NCBI RefSeq assembly: GCF_024346055.1
Contig: NZ_JAGQCH010000012.1
Location: forward strand, 1-64,000
DNA length: 64,000 nucleotides
From: Cyanobium sp. Cruz CV13-4-11
GTDB taxonomy: Bacteria > Cyanobacteriota > Cyanobacteriia > PCC-6307 > Cyanobiaceae
Direction: 5' to 3'
The number at the start of each line of letters is the position of its first letter. Position 1 is the stretch's first letter. The position numbers were made by a program, and so were the translations under genes. Shown here piece by piece: positions 8,418 through 17,215 of the stretch. The notes below the pieces were generated by a model, which saw only the letters and a list, made by a program, of their open reading frames with translations, searched no databases and had not been told where the DNA came from.

Positions 8418-9959
8418 GGCCGCCCGCAACCAGCGGTGCCGGGCCCGGTCGCTGAGGTCCTCGCCGACCAGGGTGAGCAGGGCGTACACCGCCACCAACG
8501 CCAGCAGCTGGTCCCAGGCGAAGGAGCTGAGGCTCTCCAGCAGCTGGCTGCCCAGCCCGGTCGCCCCCACCAGACCCACCACCACCGATTCCCGCAGGAT
8601 CACATCGGCCCGGTAGGCGCCGTAGGCCAGGTAGGGCCGGGCCAGGGCGCTGAAGCGGCCGTACAGCAGGGCCAGCCGAGGCCCACTGCCGCCGCAGGCC
8701 AGGGCCTCCTCGGCGGCCGGATCGGCGACGTCGGCACTCTCCAGCAGCAGCCGGCCCAGCACTCCCAGGTTGTGAAAGCCCAGGGCCAGGGCGGCGGTGA
8801 TCACCCCCGGCTCCAGCACGAACAGCAGCAGCAGGGCCGTGAGGGGCGGCGGCCACAGCCGGCCCAGGGCCCACAGCAGCCGCAACCCCTGCCGGGCCCA
8901 GCCCACCGGCGCCACCACCACCAGCAGCAACGGCGCCAGCCCCACCGCCAGGCTGGCCGCCAGGGCGGTGAGCAGCAGGGTGCCGCCCACCAGCCGCGGC
9001 CAGGGCAGGGCCGCGGTGGCGGCCCAGTCGCCGCCGCCCAGGCCCGGCAGGGGCTGCCACTGGAGCAGGGCCGCTGGATCCACCCCCAGGCCGCGGCCCA
9101 CCAGGACGCAGAGGGGCAGCAGGGCGGCCAGGGTCAGCAGCATCTCCCGGCTGCGCTCCCCCACCCCCCGCCGGGCCAGCACGAAACGACCGGGCACCAG
9201 CCAGCGCCGGCGCAGCAGGCTGATGCCCCCCTCCAGGGCCAGCATCACCGCCAGCAGCAGCCACAGGCCGCTCCAGAGTTCATGGAATTCCAGCGACTGG
9301 AGGCTGAGCTTGAGGTCGGTGCCCAGGCCCCCGAGGCCGAACACCCCCAGCAGGGTGGCGCTGCGCAGGGCGCACTCCAGCCGGTAGCCGCCGTAGCTGA
9401 GCACCCCCGGCAGCAGGGCCGGCCCCATGGCCGTGAGCAGGGCGGCCGGCGCCGGGGCTCCCGCCGCCCGCAGGGCCTCCAGTCCGGCGGTGGGCAGGGC
9501 ATCGAGCAGATCGCTCAGCACCCGCGCCACCAGGGCGCCGAAGGGCAGGGCAATCGCCAGCACCGCCACCGCCGGCTGCAGCCCCACCAGCTGGAGCAGC
9601 AGCAGGCCCCAGATCAGCTCATGGATCGCCCGGGGGAGGGCCAGCAGCCGGCGGATCAGCTCCGCCGGCAGGGTGCTGCCGGTCAGGGTGCGCCACACGG
9701 TGCGGGAGCTGGCCGCCCCCAGCAGCAGGCCCAGCACCAGGCTGCCGGCCCAGCCCAGCAGGGCCATGCCGGCCGTCACCGCCACCCCCCGCAGCAGCGA
9801 CGCGAGTACCACCGGATCCAGCGAGGGCGTCACCGCCGCCAGCGCGAAGCTGCCGATCAACTCCCAGCCGCCCCCGTGCACCAGCGGCGGCAGCAGGACG
9901 GCCAGGGGCACCAGCACCAGGGCCGGCAGCAGCAGCAGCAACGGCGCCGCCGGTTTCAA
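8415..9959 (-). CDS. ABC transporter permease, fused two-domain PhnE type (candidate selenate/phosphonate importer)
   Basis: This 514-residue, extremely hydrophobic protein holds two tandem permease domains. Domain 1 is about 60-240, with the EAA-like loop GLEALRAAGAPAPAALLTAM. Domain 2 is about 310-505, with EEALACGGSGPRLALLYGRF and RESVVVGLVGATGLGSQLLE. The second motif is typical of PhnE-like permeases. The start is TTG, overlapping the ATPase stop (TTGA), so translation is coupled to the upstream ATPase. No substrate is readable from the permease alone. The selenate reading rests on the binding protein at 13773-14723 and on the nearby selD and mnmH. Confidence 0.8.
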   Translation of the reverse strand: MKPAAPLLLLLPALVLVPLAVLLPPLVHGGGWELIGSFALAAVTPSLDPVVLASLLRGVAVTAGMALLGWAGSLVLGLLLGAASSRTVWRTLTGSTLPAELIRRLLALPRAIHELIWGLLLLQLVGLQPAVAVLAIALPFGALVARVLSDLLDALPTAGLEALRAAGAPAPAALLTAMGPALLPGVLSYGGYRLECALRSATLLGVFGLGGLGTDLKLSLQSLEFHELWSGLWLLLAVMLALEGGISLLRRRWLVPGRFVLARRGVGERSREMLLTLAALLPLCVLVGRGLGVDPAALLQWQPLPGLGGGDWAATAALPWPRLVGGTLLLTALAASLAVGLAPLLLVVVAPVGWARQGLRLLWALGRLWPPPLTALLLLFVLEPGVITAALALGFHNLGVLGRLLLESADVADPAAEEALACGGSGPRLALLYGRFSALARPYLAYGAYRADVILRESVVVGLVGATGLGSQLLESLSSFAWDQLLALVAVYALLTLVGEDLSDRARHRWLRAA

Positions 9960-10738
9960 GGTGTCTCGCCTGGTGGGGTGCCCCCATAGAGGTCCGCCAG
10001 CAGGGCGGCGTTCACCTGCGCCACCGGCCCGTCGAACAGCACCCGTCCGTCCTTGAGGCCGACGGCCCGATCGAAGCCGTCCAGCAGGTCGGGGCGGTGC
10101 AGGCTCAGCAACAGCGCCCGGGGGGCCACCGCCTGGGCCAGCAGCAGGGCCAGCAGCTCGCCGGCCAGGCGCGGATCGAGGCTGGCCAGCGGTTCATCGG
10201 CCAGGAGCAGGGTGGGCTCCTGGCGCAGCAGCCGGGCCATGGCCACCCGCTGGCGCTGGCCGCCGGAGAGGGCCGTGACCGGTTGCTCCAGCAGGGCCGG
10301 ATCCAGATCCATCGCCCGCAGGGCCGCCGCGCAGGCCTCGGTATCCAGCGGCAGCAGCAGGTTGAGCAGGGCCCGGGGCCAGCCCCAGCGGGCCAGGCGG
10401 GCGGCGTTGAGGTTCTGCTGCACGGTCAGCTCCTCAATCAGGCGCAGGTCCTGCCAGAGGGTGCCGATGCGGGCCTGCTGGCGCCGCCGGCCGCGGCGGG
10501 AGCGGGCGGGGGCCTGCCCCTCCCACAGCACCGTGCCCGCCACCGGCGCCAGCAGTCCATTGGCCACCGCCAGCAGGGTGCTCTTGCCGGCGCCGCTGGC
10601 CCCCAGCAACGCCACCCGCTCGCCGGGGGCCAGGCTCAGGTCGACGTCCTCCAGCCGCGGCCGGTCGCGGCCGCTGACGCGAATGCCCCGCAGCGCGAGC
10701 ACGGCGGTGGGGGGACCGGCGGCCATCAAAGACAACAA
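9956..10738 (-). CDS. ABC transporter ATP-binding protein, PhnC-like (candidate selenate/phosphonate importer)
   Basis: A 260-residue ABC ATPase. It has Walker A GASGAGKST near residue 50, Q-loop IGTLWQDLRLIEELTVQQNL (PhnC-like), signature LSGGQRQRVAMARLL near 158, Walker B LLLADEPLASLD near 178 and switch His LSLHRPD near 213. It energises the overlapping permease at 8415-9959. The likely binding protein is 3 kb away on the same strand, separated by two plus-strand genes and a lipoprotein gene. Confidence 0.88.
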   Translation of the reverse strand: MLSLMAAGPPTAVLALRGIRVSGRDRPRLEDVDLSLAPGERVALLGASGAGKSTLLAVANGLLAPVAGTVLWEGQAPARSRRGRRRQQARIGTLWQDLRLIEELTVQQNLNAARLARWGWPRALLNLLLPLDTEACAAALRAMDLDPALLEQPVTALSGGQRQRVAMARLLRQEPTLLLADEPLASLDPRLAGELLALLLAQAVAPRALLLSLHRPDLLDGFDRAVGLKDGRVLFDGPVAQVNAALLADLYGGTPPGETP

Positions 10739-10952
10739 CAGCTCAGGCTCGATCCAGATTGCCAGTCGTCAGGCCACCGCCCCATGGCCCCTCAGCCCAC
10801 GGGGAGTTCCAGCAGAATCACCCGATCCGCACCGGCGCGCTCCTGCTGCTGGTCAGCGAACGCTGCCCCAGCACGGGACGGACCGCGGCGCCGTGACCTG
10901 GCTGGGCGAGCATGGCGGGCGGCGTCCTCCCCCTGCCACCCGGTCGTCCCCC

Positions 10953-11861
10953 ATGGCCTTCGCCTCCCCCCGCTCCTACATCCTTCTCTCGGTGGCGGCG
11001 GCGGTGGCCACCATCGTGCTCAAGACAGCGGCCTGGCGACTCACCGGCTCGGTGGGCCTGCTCTCGGATGCCATGGAATCCGGGGTGAACCTGGCGGCGG
11101 CCCTGGGGGCCTTCTGGGCCCTCAGCCTCGCTGCCAAGCCGGCCGACCGCACCCACCACTACGGCCACTTCAAGGCCGAGTACTTCTCCAGCGGTCTGGA
11201 GAGTGTGCTGATCGTGCTGGCCGCCCTGGCGATCATCTATTCGGCTGTGGGCCGCCTGCAGGCTCCCGAGCCCCTGGAACAACTGGGATTGGGCATGGCC
11301 CTGTCCCTGGTGGCCACGGCGCTCAACGGCCTGGTGGCCTGGGTGCTGCTGCGGGCCTCCCGCCACTTCCACTCCATCACCCTGCGGGCCGACGCCCACC
11401 ACCTGTTCACCGACGTCTGGACCTCCTGCGGGGTGCTGGTGGGCATCGGCCTGGTGAAGCTCACCGGCCTGACGATCCTCGACCCGCTGATCGCCATCGC
11501 AGTGGCGCTCAACATCACCCTCACCGGCTGGAATCTGCTGCGGGAAACCGTCTCCGGCCTGCTCGACCGCTCCCTTCCCAGCGACGAGCAGGACCGGCTG
11601 GAGGCGCTGCTGGCCTCCCATGAAACCGAGGGCATCCGCTTCCACGCCCTGCGCACCCGGGTGGCCGGATCCCGCCGCTTCGTGGCCTTCCACGTGCTGG
11701 TGCCGGGGCAATGGACCGTGCAGGACGGCCATGACCTCTGCGAGCAGCTGGAGCAGGAGATCGCCATCGCCCTGCCCCGCAGCGATGTGCTGACCCACCT
11801 CGAGCCGATCGAGGATCCCAGGGCCTGGGATGACCAGGGATTCCGCTGGGAGGAGGGCTGA
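10953..11861 (+). CDS. Cation diffusion facilitator (CDF) family metal transporter
   Basis: The 302-residue protein starts at ATG 10953. The intramembrane metal site signatures are present: SVGLLSDAMESGVNLAAAL near residue 30, THHYGHFKAEY near 67 and the HxxxD pair ADAHHLFTDVWTS near 145. There are about six TM segments, then a cytoplasmic ferredoxin-like C-terminal domain with IRFHALRTRVAG and VLTHLEP. It would export Zn, Fe, Co or Mn by proton antiport; the metal is not readable. It is divergent from the ABC ATPase across 214 bp in which I see no clear control site. Confidence 0.88.
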   Translation: MAFASPRSYILLSVAAAVATIVLKTAAWRLTGSVGLLSDAMESGVNLAAALGAFWALSLAAKPADRTHHYGHFKAEYFSSGLESVLIVLAALAIIYSAVGRLQAPEPLEQLGLGMALSLVATALNGLVAWVLLRASRHFHSITLRADAHHLFTDVWTSCGVLVGIGLVKLTGLTILDPLIAIAVALNITLTGWNLLRETVSGLLDRSLPSDEQDRLEALLASHETEGIRFHALRTRVAGSRRFVAFHVLVPGQWTVQDGHDLCEQLEQEIAIALPRSDVLTHLEPIEDPRAWDDQGFRWEEG

Positions 11862-11898
11862 GCCCCATACGATCCAGCCAGCAGCAAGCGCGTCCCCG

Positions 11899-12564
11899 AT
11901 GGCCACCGTTCTGATCACCGGCGCCAACCGCGGCATCGGCCTCGAATACTGCCGCCAGCTCCAGGCCAGGGGCGAGACGGTGGTGGCGGTCTGCCGCACG
12001 CCGTCACCGGAACTGGAAGCCCTTGGCGTGCGGATCGAGGCGGGGGTGGACATCACCTCCGATGCGGCCATTGCCGATCTGGTGGCACGGCTGGGTTCCC
12101 TGGCCATCGACGGCCTGATCCTCAACGCCGGCCTGCTCGAGCGCACCAGCCTGGACAACCTCGACCTCGAAAGCCTGCGGCGCCAGTTCGAGGTGAACGC
12201 CATTGCCCCCCTGCGGCTCACAAAGGCCCTGCTGGGCCATCTGCCATCCGGCGCCAAGGTGATCCTGATGACCAGCCGCATGGGCTCGATCGACGACAAC
12301 GGCTCCGGCGGCGCCTACGGCTACCGGATGTCGAAGGTGGCGCTCAACATGGCCGGCAAGTCGCTGGCCATCGACCTGCGGCCCCGGGGCATCGCCGTGG
12401 CTCTGCTGCATCCGGGGATGGTGCGCACCCGCATGACGGGCTTCAGCGCGCAGGGCATCAGCACCGAGGAGTCCGTGCGCGGCCTGCTGGAGCGCATCGA
12501 TGCCCTCAGCCTCGAGACCAGTGGCAGCTTCTGGCATGCCAATGGCCAGGAGCTGCCCTGGTAG
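11899..12564 (+). CDS. Short-chain dehydrogenase/reductase (SDR), C-factor-like
   Basis: The 221-residue Rossmann protein starts at ATG 11899. Nucleotide-binding TGANRGIGLEYC is at the N-terminus, LNAGLLER near 81, a Ser in MTSRMGSI near 130, and the catalytic YxxxK as YRMSKVAL near 148. The short length and the GYRMSKVALNM context resemble C-factor-type SDRs. Substrate unknown. It starts 37 bp after the CDF gene. Confidence 0.85.
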   Translation: MATVLITGANRGIGLEYCRQLQARGETVVAVCRTPSPELEALGVRIEAGVDITSDAAIADLVARLGSLAIDGLILNAGLLERTSLDNLDLESLRRQFEVNAIAPLRLTKALLGHLPSGAKVILMTSRMGSIDDNGSGGAYGYRMSKVALNMAGKSLAIDLRPRGIAVALLHPGMVRTRMTGFSAQGISTEESVRGLLERIDALSLETSGSFWHANGQELPW

Positions 12565-12582
12565 GGCCTGGGGCGCGGAATC

Positions 12583-13776
12583 TCATTGGCCCGGCAGGGC
12601 CAGCTGCAGGGTCAGGGTGCGGCGGCCCCGCTGCACGGTCAGGCCGAGGGGCCGGCCCGCCGGGTGGGCGGCCACCCGCTCGATCACCTCGCGGGCGCTG
12701 CCGGCCGGCTGGCCGTCGATCACCGTGATCACATCGCCGACCCGCAGGCCGGAGCGCTCCGCCAGCGAACCGGGCGCCACCTGATGGATCTCCACCCGGC
12801 CGCCGTGGGTTTCCAGGTACACCCCCAGCTTGAGGCCCGCCGGCGGCGCTGACACCAGCCCGAAGACCGCCGTCGCCTGCCCCGGCTGGAGCATGGCGCA
12901 ATCGAGCCCGTCCTCCCAGGGCAGCAGCCAGGCCGCCTCGCCCAGCCCAAGGGCCCGCAGCTGATGGGGCACGCCGTGGCCACCGGCCAGATGGCCGTTG
13001 CCGATCAGGGCCACCACCGGCGCCCCGGGGCGCCGACGGCGCTGGCCGGCGATGGCCTCGGCCATGGCCCGATCCCACAGCAGCTGGCTCTCCACAAAGC
13101 GGCCGAAGGAGGGATCCCCGAGGCCGGGCACCCCCTGGCCGCCGCTGGGCACGAAGGGATGGTGCTGCCAGAGCCGGTGCAGCTGGGCCCGGTAGGCCGC
13201 GCTGGCCGGCGCCGGTGGCCCCACCCCCTCCCGCTCACGGGCGGGCACCGCCGCGAACCCCTCGGCCCGCACCCGCCGCACCAACATCCGCTCCACGTTC
13301 AGGGCGAGCAGCGGCACGCGCCGGTCGCGGGCGAAACGAAGGATCGGCAGGTAGAGAGCGGCGTCGTAGCCCCAGATGGCCGGCCAGTCGAGGGCGTCCA
13401 GGAAGGCGCGCTCCTCAAGGGCCCCGGCCACCCAGCGGTCGAGCACCGGCTGCAGCCGGCGCGGCACCATCTCCAGGCCAAGGCTGAGGCCGGGGCTGCG
13501 CTCCTGCAGCGCCTGGAGCGTGGCCAGCTGCCAGAGGTGGTGGGCGGCGCTGTCGTGGCGCTCCCCCAGCAGCACCACCGGACGTTTGGCCAGGCGATCC
13601 AGCAGGTCGGCTGCCGCCACGGTCCGGAGGCCGGCGGCGCGGGGCTCCACCCAGGCGCCGGCGGGCACACAGGCGCTGGCGAGGCCCGGTCCCGGCGCCC
13701 CCAGCAGGGCGGCCAGGCCAAGGGCCAGCCCGGCGGAGCGGGTCCCGCGGCGGTGCCAGCGGCCGGGCGGGATCAG
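12583..13776 (-). CDS. ChaN-family lipoprotein with C-terminal PDZ domain; probable CTG start
   Basis: The ChaN/haem-binding-like domain spans about 65-300: VVLLGERHDSAAHHLWQLA, GLEMVPRRLQPVLDRW and LIGNGHLAGGHGVP, with the His/Glu pattern of the family. The last 85 residues are a PDZ domain (GSLAERSGLRVGDVITVIDG). The first ATG/GTG/TTG codon in frame is GTG 13668, but that start would cut off an obvious exported-lipoprotein leader: RRGTRSAGLALGLAALLGAP then LASAC. The only credible initiator for the full leader is CTG at 13776, which overlaps the stop of the upstream binding-protein gene as CTGA. Translation would then be coupled. GTG 13668 remains the alternative. Confidence 0.75.
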   Translation of the reverse strand: MIPPGRWHRRGTRSAGLALGLAALLGAPGPGLASACVPAGAWVEPRAAGLRTVAAADLLDRLAKRPVVLLGERHDSAAHHLWQLATLQALQERSPGLSLGLEMVPRRLQPVLDRWVAGALEERAFLDALDWPAIWGYDAALYLPILRFARDRRVPLLALNVERMLVRRVRAEGFAAVPAREREGVGPPAPASAAYRAQLHRLWQHHPFVPSGGQGVPGLGDPSFGRFVESQLLWDRAMAEAIAGQRRRRPGAPVVALIGNGHLAGGHGVPHQLRALGLGEAAWLLPWEDGLDCAMLQPGQATAVFGLVSAPPAGLKLGVYLETHGGRVEIHQVAPGSLAERSGLRVGDVITVIDGQPAGSAREVIERVAAHPAGRPLGLTVQRGRRTLTLQLALPGQ

Positions 13777-14723
13777 CGGATCTTGCCGATCTGGCGGCCC
13801 ACCTGCTCGATCATGCTGTAGGCCCCGGGGCTGGCCTCAGTGAACCGCTGGGCCCCGAACAGGGCCAGGATCTGCTTCTGGGTGGGGTTGCTGGCGCGCC
13901 AGCTGAGGATCGCCTGCTGCACCTTCGTGGTGAAGCCCTTGCCGAAGCGCTTGTCCAGGTCCGGCTGGGCGATCCAGTGGTAGTCGGGGTAGCCCGTGGT
14001 CCTCCAGAGGACGAACACCTTGGCGGGGTTGGCCTTGCCGTCGCTGAGGTTGGCGTTCCACACCTGCTCGTTCACCGCGCCGGCGTCGTAGGCGCCGCTC
14101 TGCACCAGGGCGATGGTGGCATCGTGGCTGCCGCTGAAGCCGGGCGCACCGCCGGCGAAGTCGGACAGCTTCACCCCCGCCTTGCTGAGGAAGTACTGGG
14201 GCATGAGCCGGCCGGAGGTGGAGCTCTCGGAGCCGAAGGTGAAGCGCTTGCCCTTCAGTTCCGCCAGCCCCCTGGCGCTGGTGACGGGCTTGAGGCCGCT
14301 GCGGCTGTTGGCGATGAAGACGGTGCGGAAGGACACGTCGATGTCGCGCTGGGCGATCACCCGGGCGCCGGGCTTCTGCAGCCGGGCCTGCACGCCGGTG
14401 AGCCCGCCGAACCAGACCAGATCCAGGGCGCCGGTGCGGAAGGCGCTGACGGCGGCGGCGTAATCCACCACCGGCACGTAGACCACCTTCACCCCCAGCT
14501 GCCGACCCAGTTCATCGGCCACCAGCGGATAGAGGCGGTTGAGCTTCTCCGGCTTCTGGTCGGGGATGGCGCCGATGCGCAGCACCTTCTGGCTCTGCTG
14601 GGCCGCCGCCGGAGCCAGCAGGCCGCCCAGGGGCGTGGCGGGGGGCGCCACCAGCGGCAGGAGCGCCAGCGAGGCTCCCATCAGGGCGGCGGTGGCGGTG
14701 GCACGGATCCGGAACATGCTCAT
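13773..14723 (-). CDS. PhnD-like periplasmic binding protein, putative selenate ABC transporter
   Basis: The 316-residue protein has a signal peptide ending near APAAAQ, then a PhnD-type fold: LRIGAIPDQKPEKLNRLYPL, VYVPVVDYAAAVSAFRTGAL, DLVWFGGLTG, TFGSESSTSGRLMPQYFL and VNEQVWN. The subfamily with the IPDQ start and WFGGLTG loop is the one named putative selenate-binding in databases because it travels with selD and mnmH. Here mnmH is divergent 85 bp away and selD lies about 3 kb further on. Binding of selenate, rather than phosphonate, is therefore inferred from context. Its cognate ATPase/permease is probably 8415-10738. Confidence 0.8.
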   Translation of the reverse strand: MSMFRIRATATAALMGASLALLPLVAPPATPLGGLLAPAAAQQSQKVLRIGAIPDQKPEKLNRLYPLVADELGRQLGVKVVYVPVVDYAAAVSAFRTGALDLVWFGGLTGVQARLQKPGARVIAQRDIDVSFRTVFIANSRSGLKPVTSARGLAELKGKRFTFGSESSTSGRLMPQYFLSKAGVKLSDFAGGAPGFSGSHDATIALVQSGAYDAGAVNEQVWNANLSDGKANPAKVFVLWRTTGYPDYHWIAQPDLDKRFGKGFTTKVQQAILSWRASNPTQKQILALFGAQRFTEASPGAYSMIEQVGRQIGKIR

Positions 14724-14808
14724 CGGGGCTGGGTAGCGCAGGTGGTCATTGATCCACTATGGCCATCAGGTGGGCGGCGGACGGCCCTCCCTTCCTTGGG
14801 TCAGCACC

Positions 14809-15858
14809 ATGGCGGACAGCCTCCCCACCGATACCTTTCTGGGGAGCGGCGGCGCCCTGCTCGACGTGCGCACGCCGGCGGAATTCCGCCAGGGCCACAT
14901 CCCCGGGGCCGCCAATCTGCCCCTGTTCAGTGATGGCGAGCGGGCCGAGGTGGGCACCCTCTACAAGCAGCAGGGCCGCCAGGCCGCCGTGCTGAAGGGT
15001 CTGGCCCTGCTGGGGCCGCGGATGGAAGCCCTGGCCGCCGAACTGGTGGCCTGGAGCGAACGCTCGGCCGGGGCGCCCCTGCGGCTGCACTGCTGGCGCG
15101 GCGGCATGCGTTCGGGCAGCGTCGCCTGGCTGGCCGAGCAGCTGGAGCTGCCGCTGCTGCTGCTGCAGGGGGGCTACAAGAGCTACCGGCGCTGGGTGCT
15201 GGAGCTGTTCGAGCGGCCCTGGCCCGTGCGGCTGCTGGGGGGCCGCACCGGCAGCGGCAAGACCGAGCTGCTGCTGGCCCTGCAGGGGCTGGGGGCGGCG
15301 GTAGTGGATCTGGAGGGGCTGGCCCACCACCGCGGCAGCAGCTTTGGGGGGCTGGGCCTGCCGGAGCAGCCGAGCAGCGAGCACTACGAGAACGAGCTGG
15401 CCGCCGCCCTGGCCCTCCTGGCTGGGGCGGAGCAGATCTGGCTGGAAGCCGAGAGCGCCATGGTGGGCCGCTGCCGCATTCCCGCCGGCCTGTGGCGCCA
15501 GATGAAGGCCGCGCCGGTGCTGGCGGTGGAGCGGCCCCTGGAGCAGCGGGTGGCCCACCTGGTGGCGATCTACGGCGCCCAGGATCCCCTGGCCCTGGCG
15601 GAGGCCACCCAACGCATCGCCAAGCGACTGGGGCCCCAGCGCACCGCCCTGGCCCTCGAGGCGATCGAGCAGGGCGACTGGGCCACCGCCTGCCGGCAGA
15701 TGCTCGATTACTACGACCGCTGCTACGACCACGACCTCGACGGCCATGCCTGTTCGGCGGTGGATCTGGGCGATCTGGCGGCGCCGGAGGCCGCCCACCG
15801 GCTGCTGGCGGAGGGACTGGTGCAGCGGGCGGGGCCAGAACCGCAGGAATGGGCGTGA
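14809..15858 (+). CDS. mnmH: tRNA 2-selenouridine synthase
   Basis: The 349-residue protein has an N-terminal rhodanese domain with the catalytic Cys in LHCWRGGMRSGSVAWL near residue 95, and a P-loop domain with GGRTGSGKTELLLAL near residue 146. The order and the GGMRSxS loop are diagnostic for MnmH/SelU (YbbB). It replaces sulfur of 2-thiouridine at wobble U34 by selenium, using selenophosphate from SelD, via a geranylated intermediate. An in-frame TTG 60 nt upstream exists; ATG 14809 is chosen because LPTDTFL...LLDVRTPAEF begins the domain normally. Divergent from the selenate-type binding protein. Confidence 0.93.
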   Translation: MADSLPTDTFLGSGGALLDVRTPAEFRQGHIPGAANLPLFSDGERAEVGTLYKQQGRQAAVLKGLALLGPRMEALAAELVAWSERSAGAPLRLHCWRGGMRSGSVAWLAEQLELPLLLLQGGYKSYRRWVLELFERPWPVRLLGGRTGSGKTELLLALQGLGAAVVDLEGLAHHRGSSFGGLGLPEQPSSEHYENELAAALALLAGAEQIWLEAESAMVGRCRIPAGLWRQMKAAPVLAVERPLEQRVAHLVAIYGAQDPLALAEATQRIAKRLGPQRTALALEAIEQGDWATACRQMLDYYDRCYDHDLDGHACSAVDLGDLAAPEAAHRLLAEGLVQRAGPEPQEWA

Positions 15859-15871
15859 AGTGAACCGGCGT

Positions 15872-16105
15872 TCAGGCGAACCTTGGCCGGGAGAACCACC
15901 CAGTCACCCAGCCGAACAGGCCCCTGGCCACCTCCCCCGCTCCCCGGACCACGGAACGGGACGCCCGGACAGCCGTCGTGGCGATCTCAGCGCAGACAGC
16001 CATCACCTGACGGGAGCCCGCCGCCACGGTGGTGGCGACCCGTTTCACCACCCTGGTCGCGGCTTCCACCACGACATCGGCGACGCGCTCCACGATCCGG
16101 AACAC
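15872..16105 (-). CDS. Small amphipathic Val/Arg-rich protein of unknown function
   Basis: The 77-residue frame alternates hydrophobic and Arg residues (VVVEAATRVVKRVATTVAAG, then GEVARGLFGWVTGWFSR). It could form one long amphipathic helix ending in a Trp/Phe-rich tip. No family recognised. It is divergent from the next gene across about 100 bp and ends 14 bp after mnmH. Coding potential is plausible but unproven. Confidence 0.4.
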   Translation of the reverse strand: MFRIVERVADVVVEAATRVVKRVATTVAAGSRQVMAVCAEIATTAVRASRSVVRGAGEVARGLFGWVTGWFSRPRFA

Positions 16106-16203
16106 CGTCGCCAGGAAGCGGCGGCAGGCCTCCTTCCAGCCCCCTTCCCGCCAACGGGGTGTACGGCCCCGGTTCTTCGAACAGTGCCATCGGCTCCCGG
16201 CCC

Positions 16204-16761
16204 ATGACCCCGGCCGAGGTGGCCGAAGCTGATGCCTATACCCGCTTGGTGTCAGAAGAAGCCACCCCCGGTGTCACCGGAGACCTCGTCGAGGTGGTGG
16301 GAGACACCCTCGAGACCGGGGCCTACGGGGGCGCCATGGGCGGTGGGTTGGCCGTGGTGCATCGCATCGCCCAGGCCCAGGGGTACCGCGATGCGGGCCG
16401 CCACGATCTGGCCGCCGCTGCCGAGGAGATGCTGGCCGAGGATGCGGCCAAGGGGGCCATCAACGGCGTCGTGCGTGGCACTTCGGTCGCCGTGACCCAG
16501 GCCATTCTGAGCGCCAATCCCCTCACCGCCGGCATCGGCCTGGTGGCCCCGGATGTGGTGATGCTGCTCACCCAGCAGGACCAACTCAGCGAGGAGGCGT
16601 TCACCAACAAGGCCCTTGGTGTGGCCGGTAAAGGGGCGGTTGCCACGGCTCTGGCCTGCGCCGGCCCGATTGGCTGGATCGGTCTCGCGGGTTGGTCGAT
16701 CGCCTGTGCCTACGGCAAGGCCAACGAGCAGGCCAGCTCCAGCCGGATGAGGGGGATCTGA
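16204..16761 (+). CDS. Uncharacterised Gly/Ala-rich protein with hydrophobic C-terminus
   Basis: The 185-residue protein starts at ATG 16204; the frame extends upstream, so a longer start is possible. It has an acidic N-terminus, a glycine-rich patch (GAYGGAMGGGLAVVHRIA), a helical middle, and a hydrophobic hairpin-like end (GKGAVATALACAGPIGWIGL then AGWSIACAYG). The pattern suggests membrane insertion or association. I cannot place it in a family. It lies between mnmH and a toxin-antitoxin pair in a stretch of small accessory genes. Confidence 0.6.
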   Translation: MTPAEVAEADAYTRLVSEEATPGVTGDLVEVVGDTLETGAYGGAMGGGLAVVHRIAQAQGYRDAGRHDLAAAAEEMLAEDAAKGAINGVVRGTSVAVTQAILSANPLTAGIGLVAPDVVMLLTQQDQLSEEAFTNKALGVAGKGAVATALACAGPIGWIGLAGWSIACAYGKANEQASSSRMRGI

Positions 16762-16783
16762 GTGGGTGGGAGGCCTCAACGGC

Positions 16784-17215
16784 TCATGCCGCAGGACCCC
16801 TATCCAGATCGCAACCCTCCGCCTGTGCCGCCAGTTGTAAGAACCGGTCGAAGCTGGCCAATCGAGCTCCCTGGCGCAGGGCCAGTTCCAGATAACTGGC
16901 GTCGTAGGCACTGAGATTGTGCTGGCGCGCCAGCGCCAGCAAGCGGGGCTGGGAGAGATCGCCGGCGAAGGGATCCAGCGGGATGCGCAGGGCTGCCAAC
17001 TTTCTCAGAAAGCTGTCGCTCTGCTCCGGCTGAATCACGGCGCGGCGTTCCGCCACCAGCAGGGCGTTGGCCACCTCAAGGGGCCAGAGCGTGGGCACGA
17101 TCCACTGCTCCTGGTCCCGCCTCTGCAACACCCGATCCGCCAACTCCACCTGATCGGCCCGCTGACGTCGAAAAATCCAGGCCAGGCAGAACGAGGCATC
17201 AAGCACCAGGCTCAC
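16784..17215 (-). CDS. vapC: PIN-domain ribonuclease toxin, VapC family
   Basis: The 143-residue PIN protein starts at GTG, overlapping the antitoxin stop as GTGA. The acidic tetrad is visible: LDASFCLAW (first Asp, residue 6), PLEVANALL (Glu near 46), AYDASYLELA (Asp near 104) and LASFDRFL (Asp near 122). VapC toxins cleave specific RNAs, often initiator tRNA or rRNA, when their antitoxin is degraded. Confidence 0.9.
   Translation of the reverse strand: MSLVLDASFCLAWIFRRQRADQVELADRVLQRRDQEQWIVPTLWPLEVANALLVAERRAVIQPEQSDSFLRKLAALRIPLDPFAGDLSQPRLLALARQHNLSAYDASYLELALRQGARLASFDRFLQLAAQAEGCDLDRGPAA

Noticed and set aside
10739-10952. Riboswitch or regulatory RNA in the spacer between the ABC ATPase and CDF genes
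   Set aside because: I could see no conserved riboswitch core or strong nested stems, only GC-rich sequence with chance frames.
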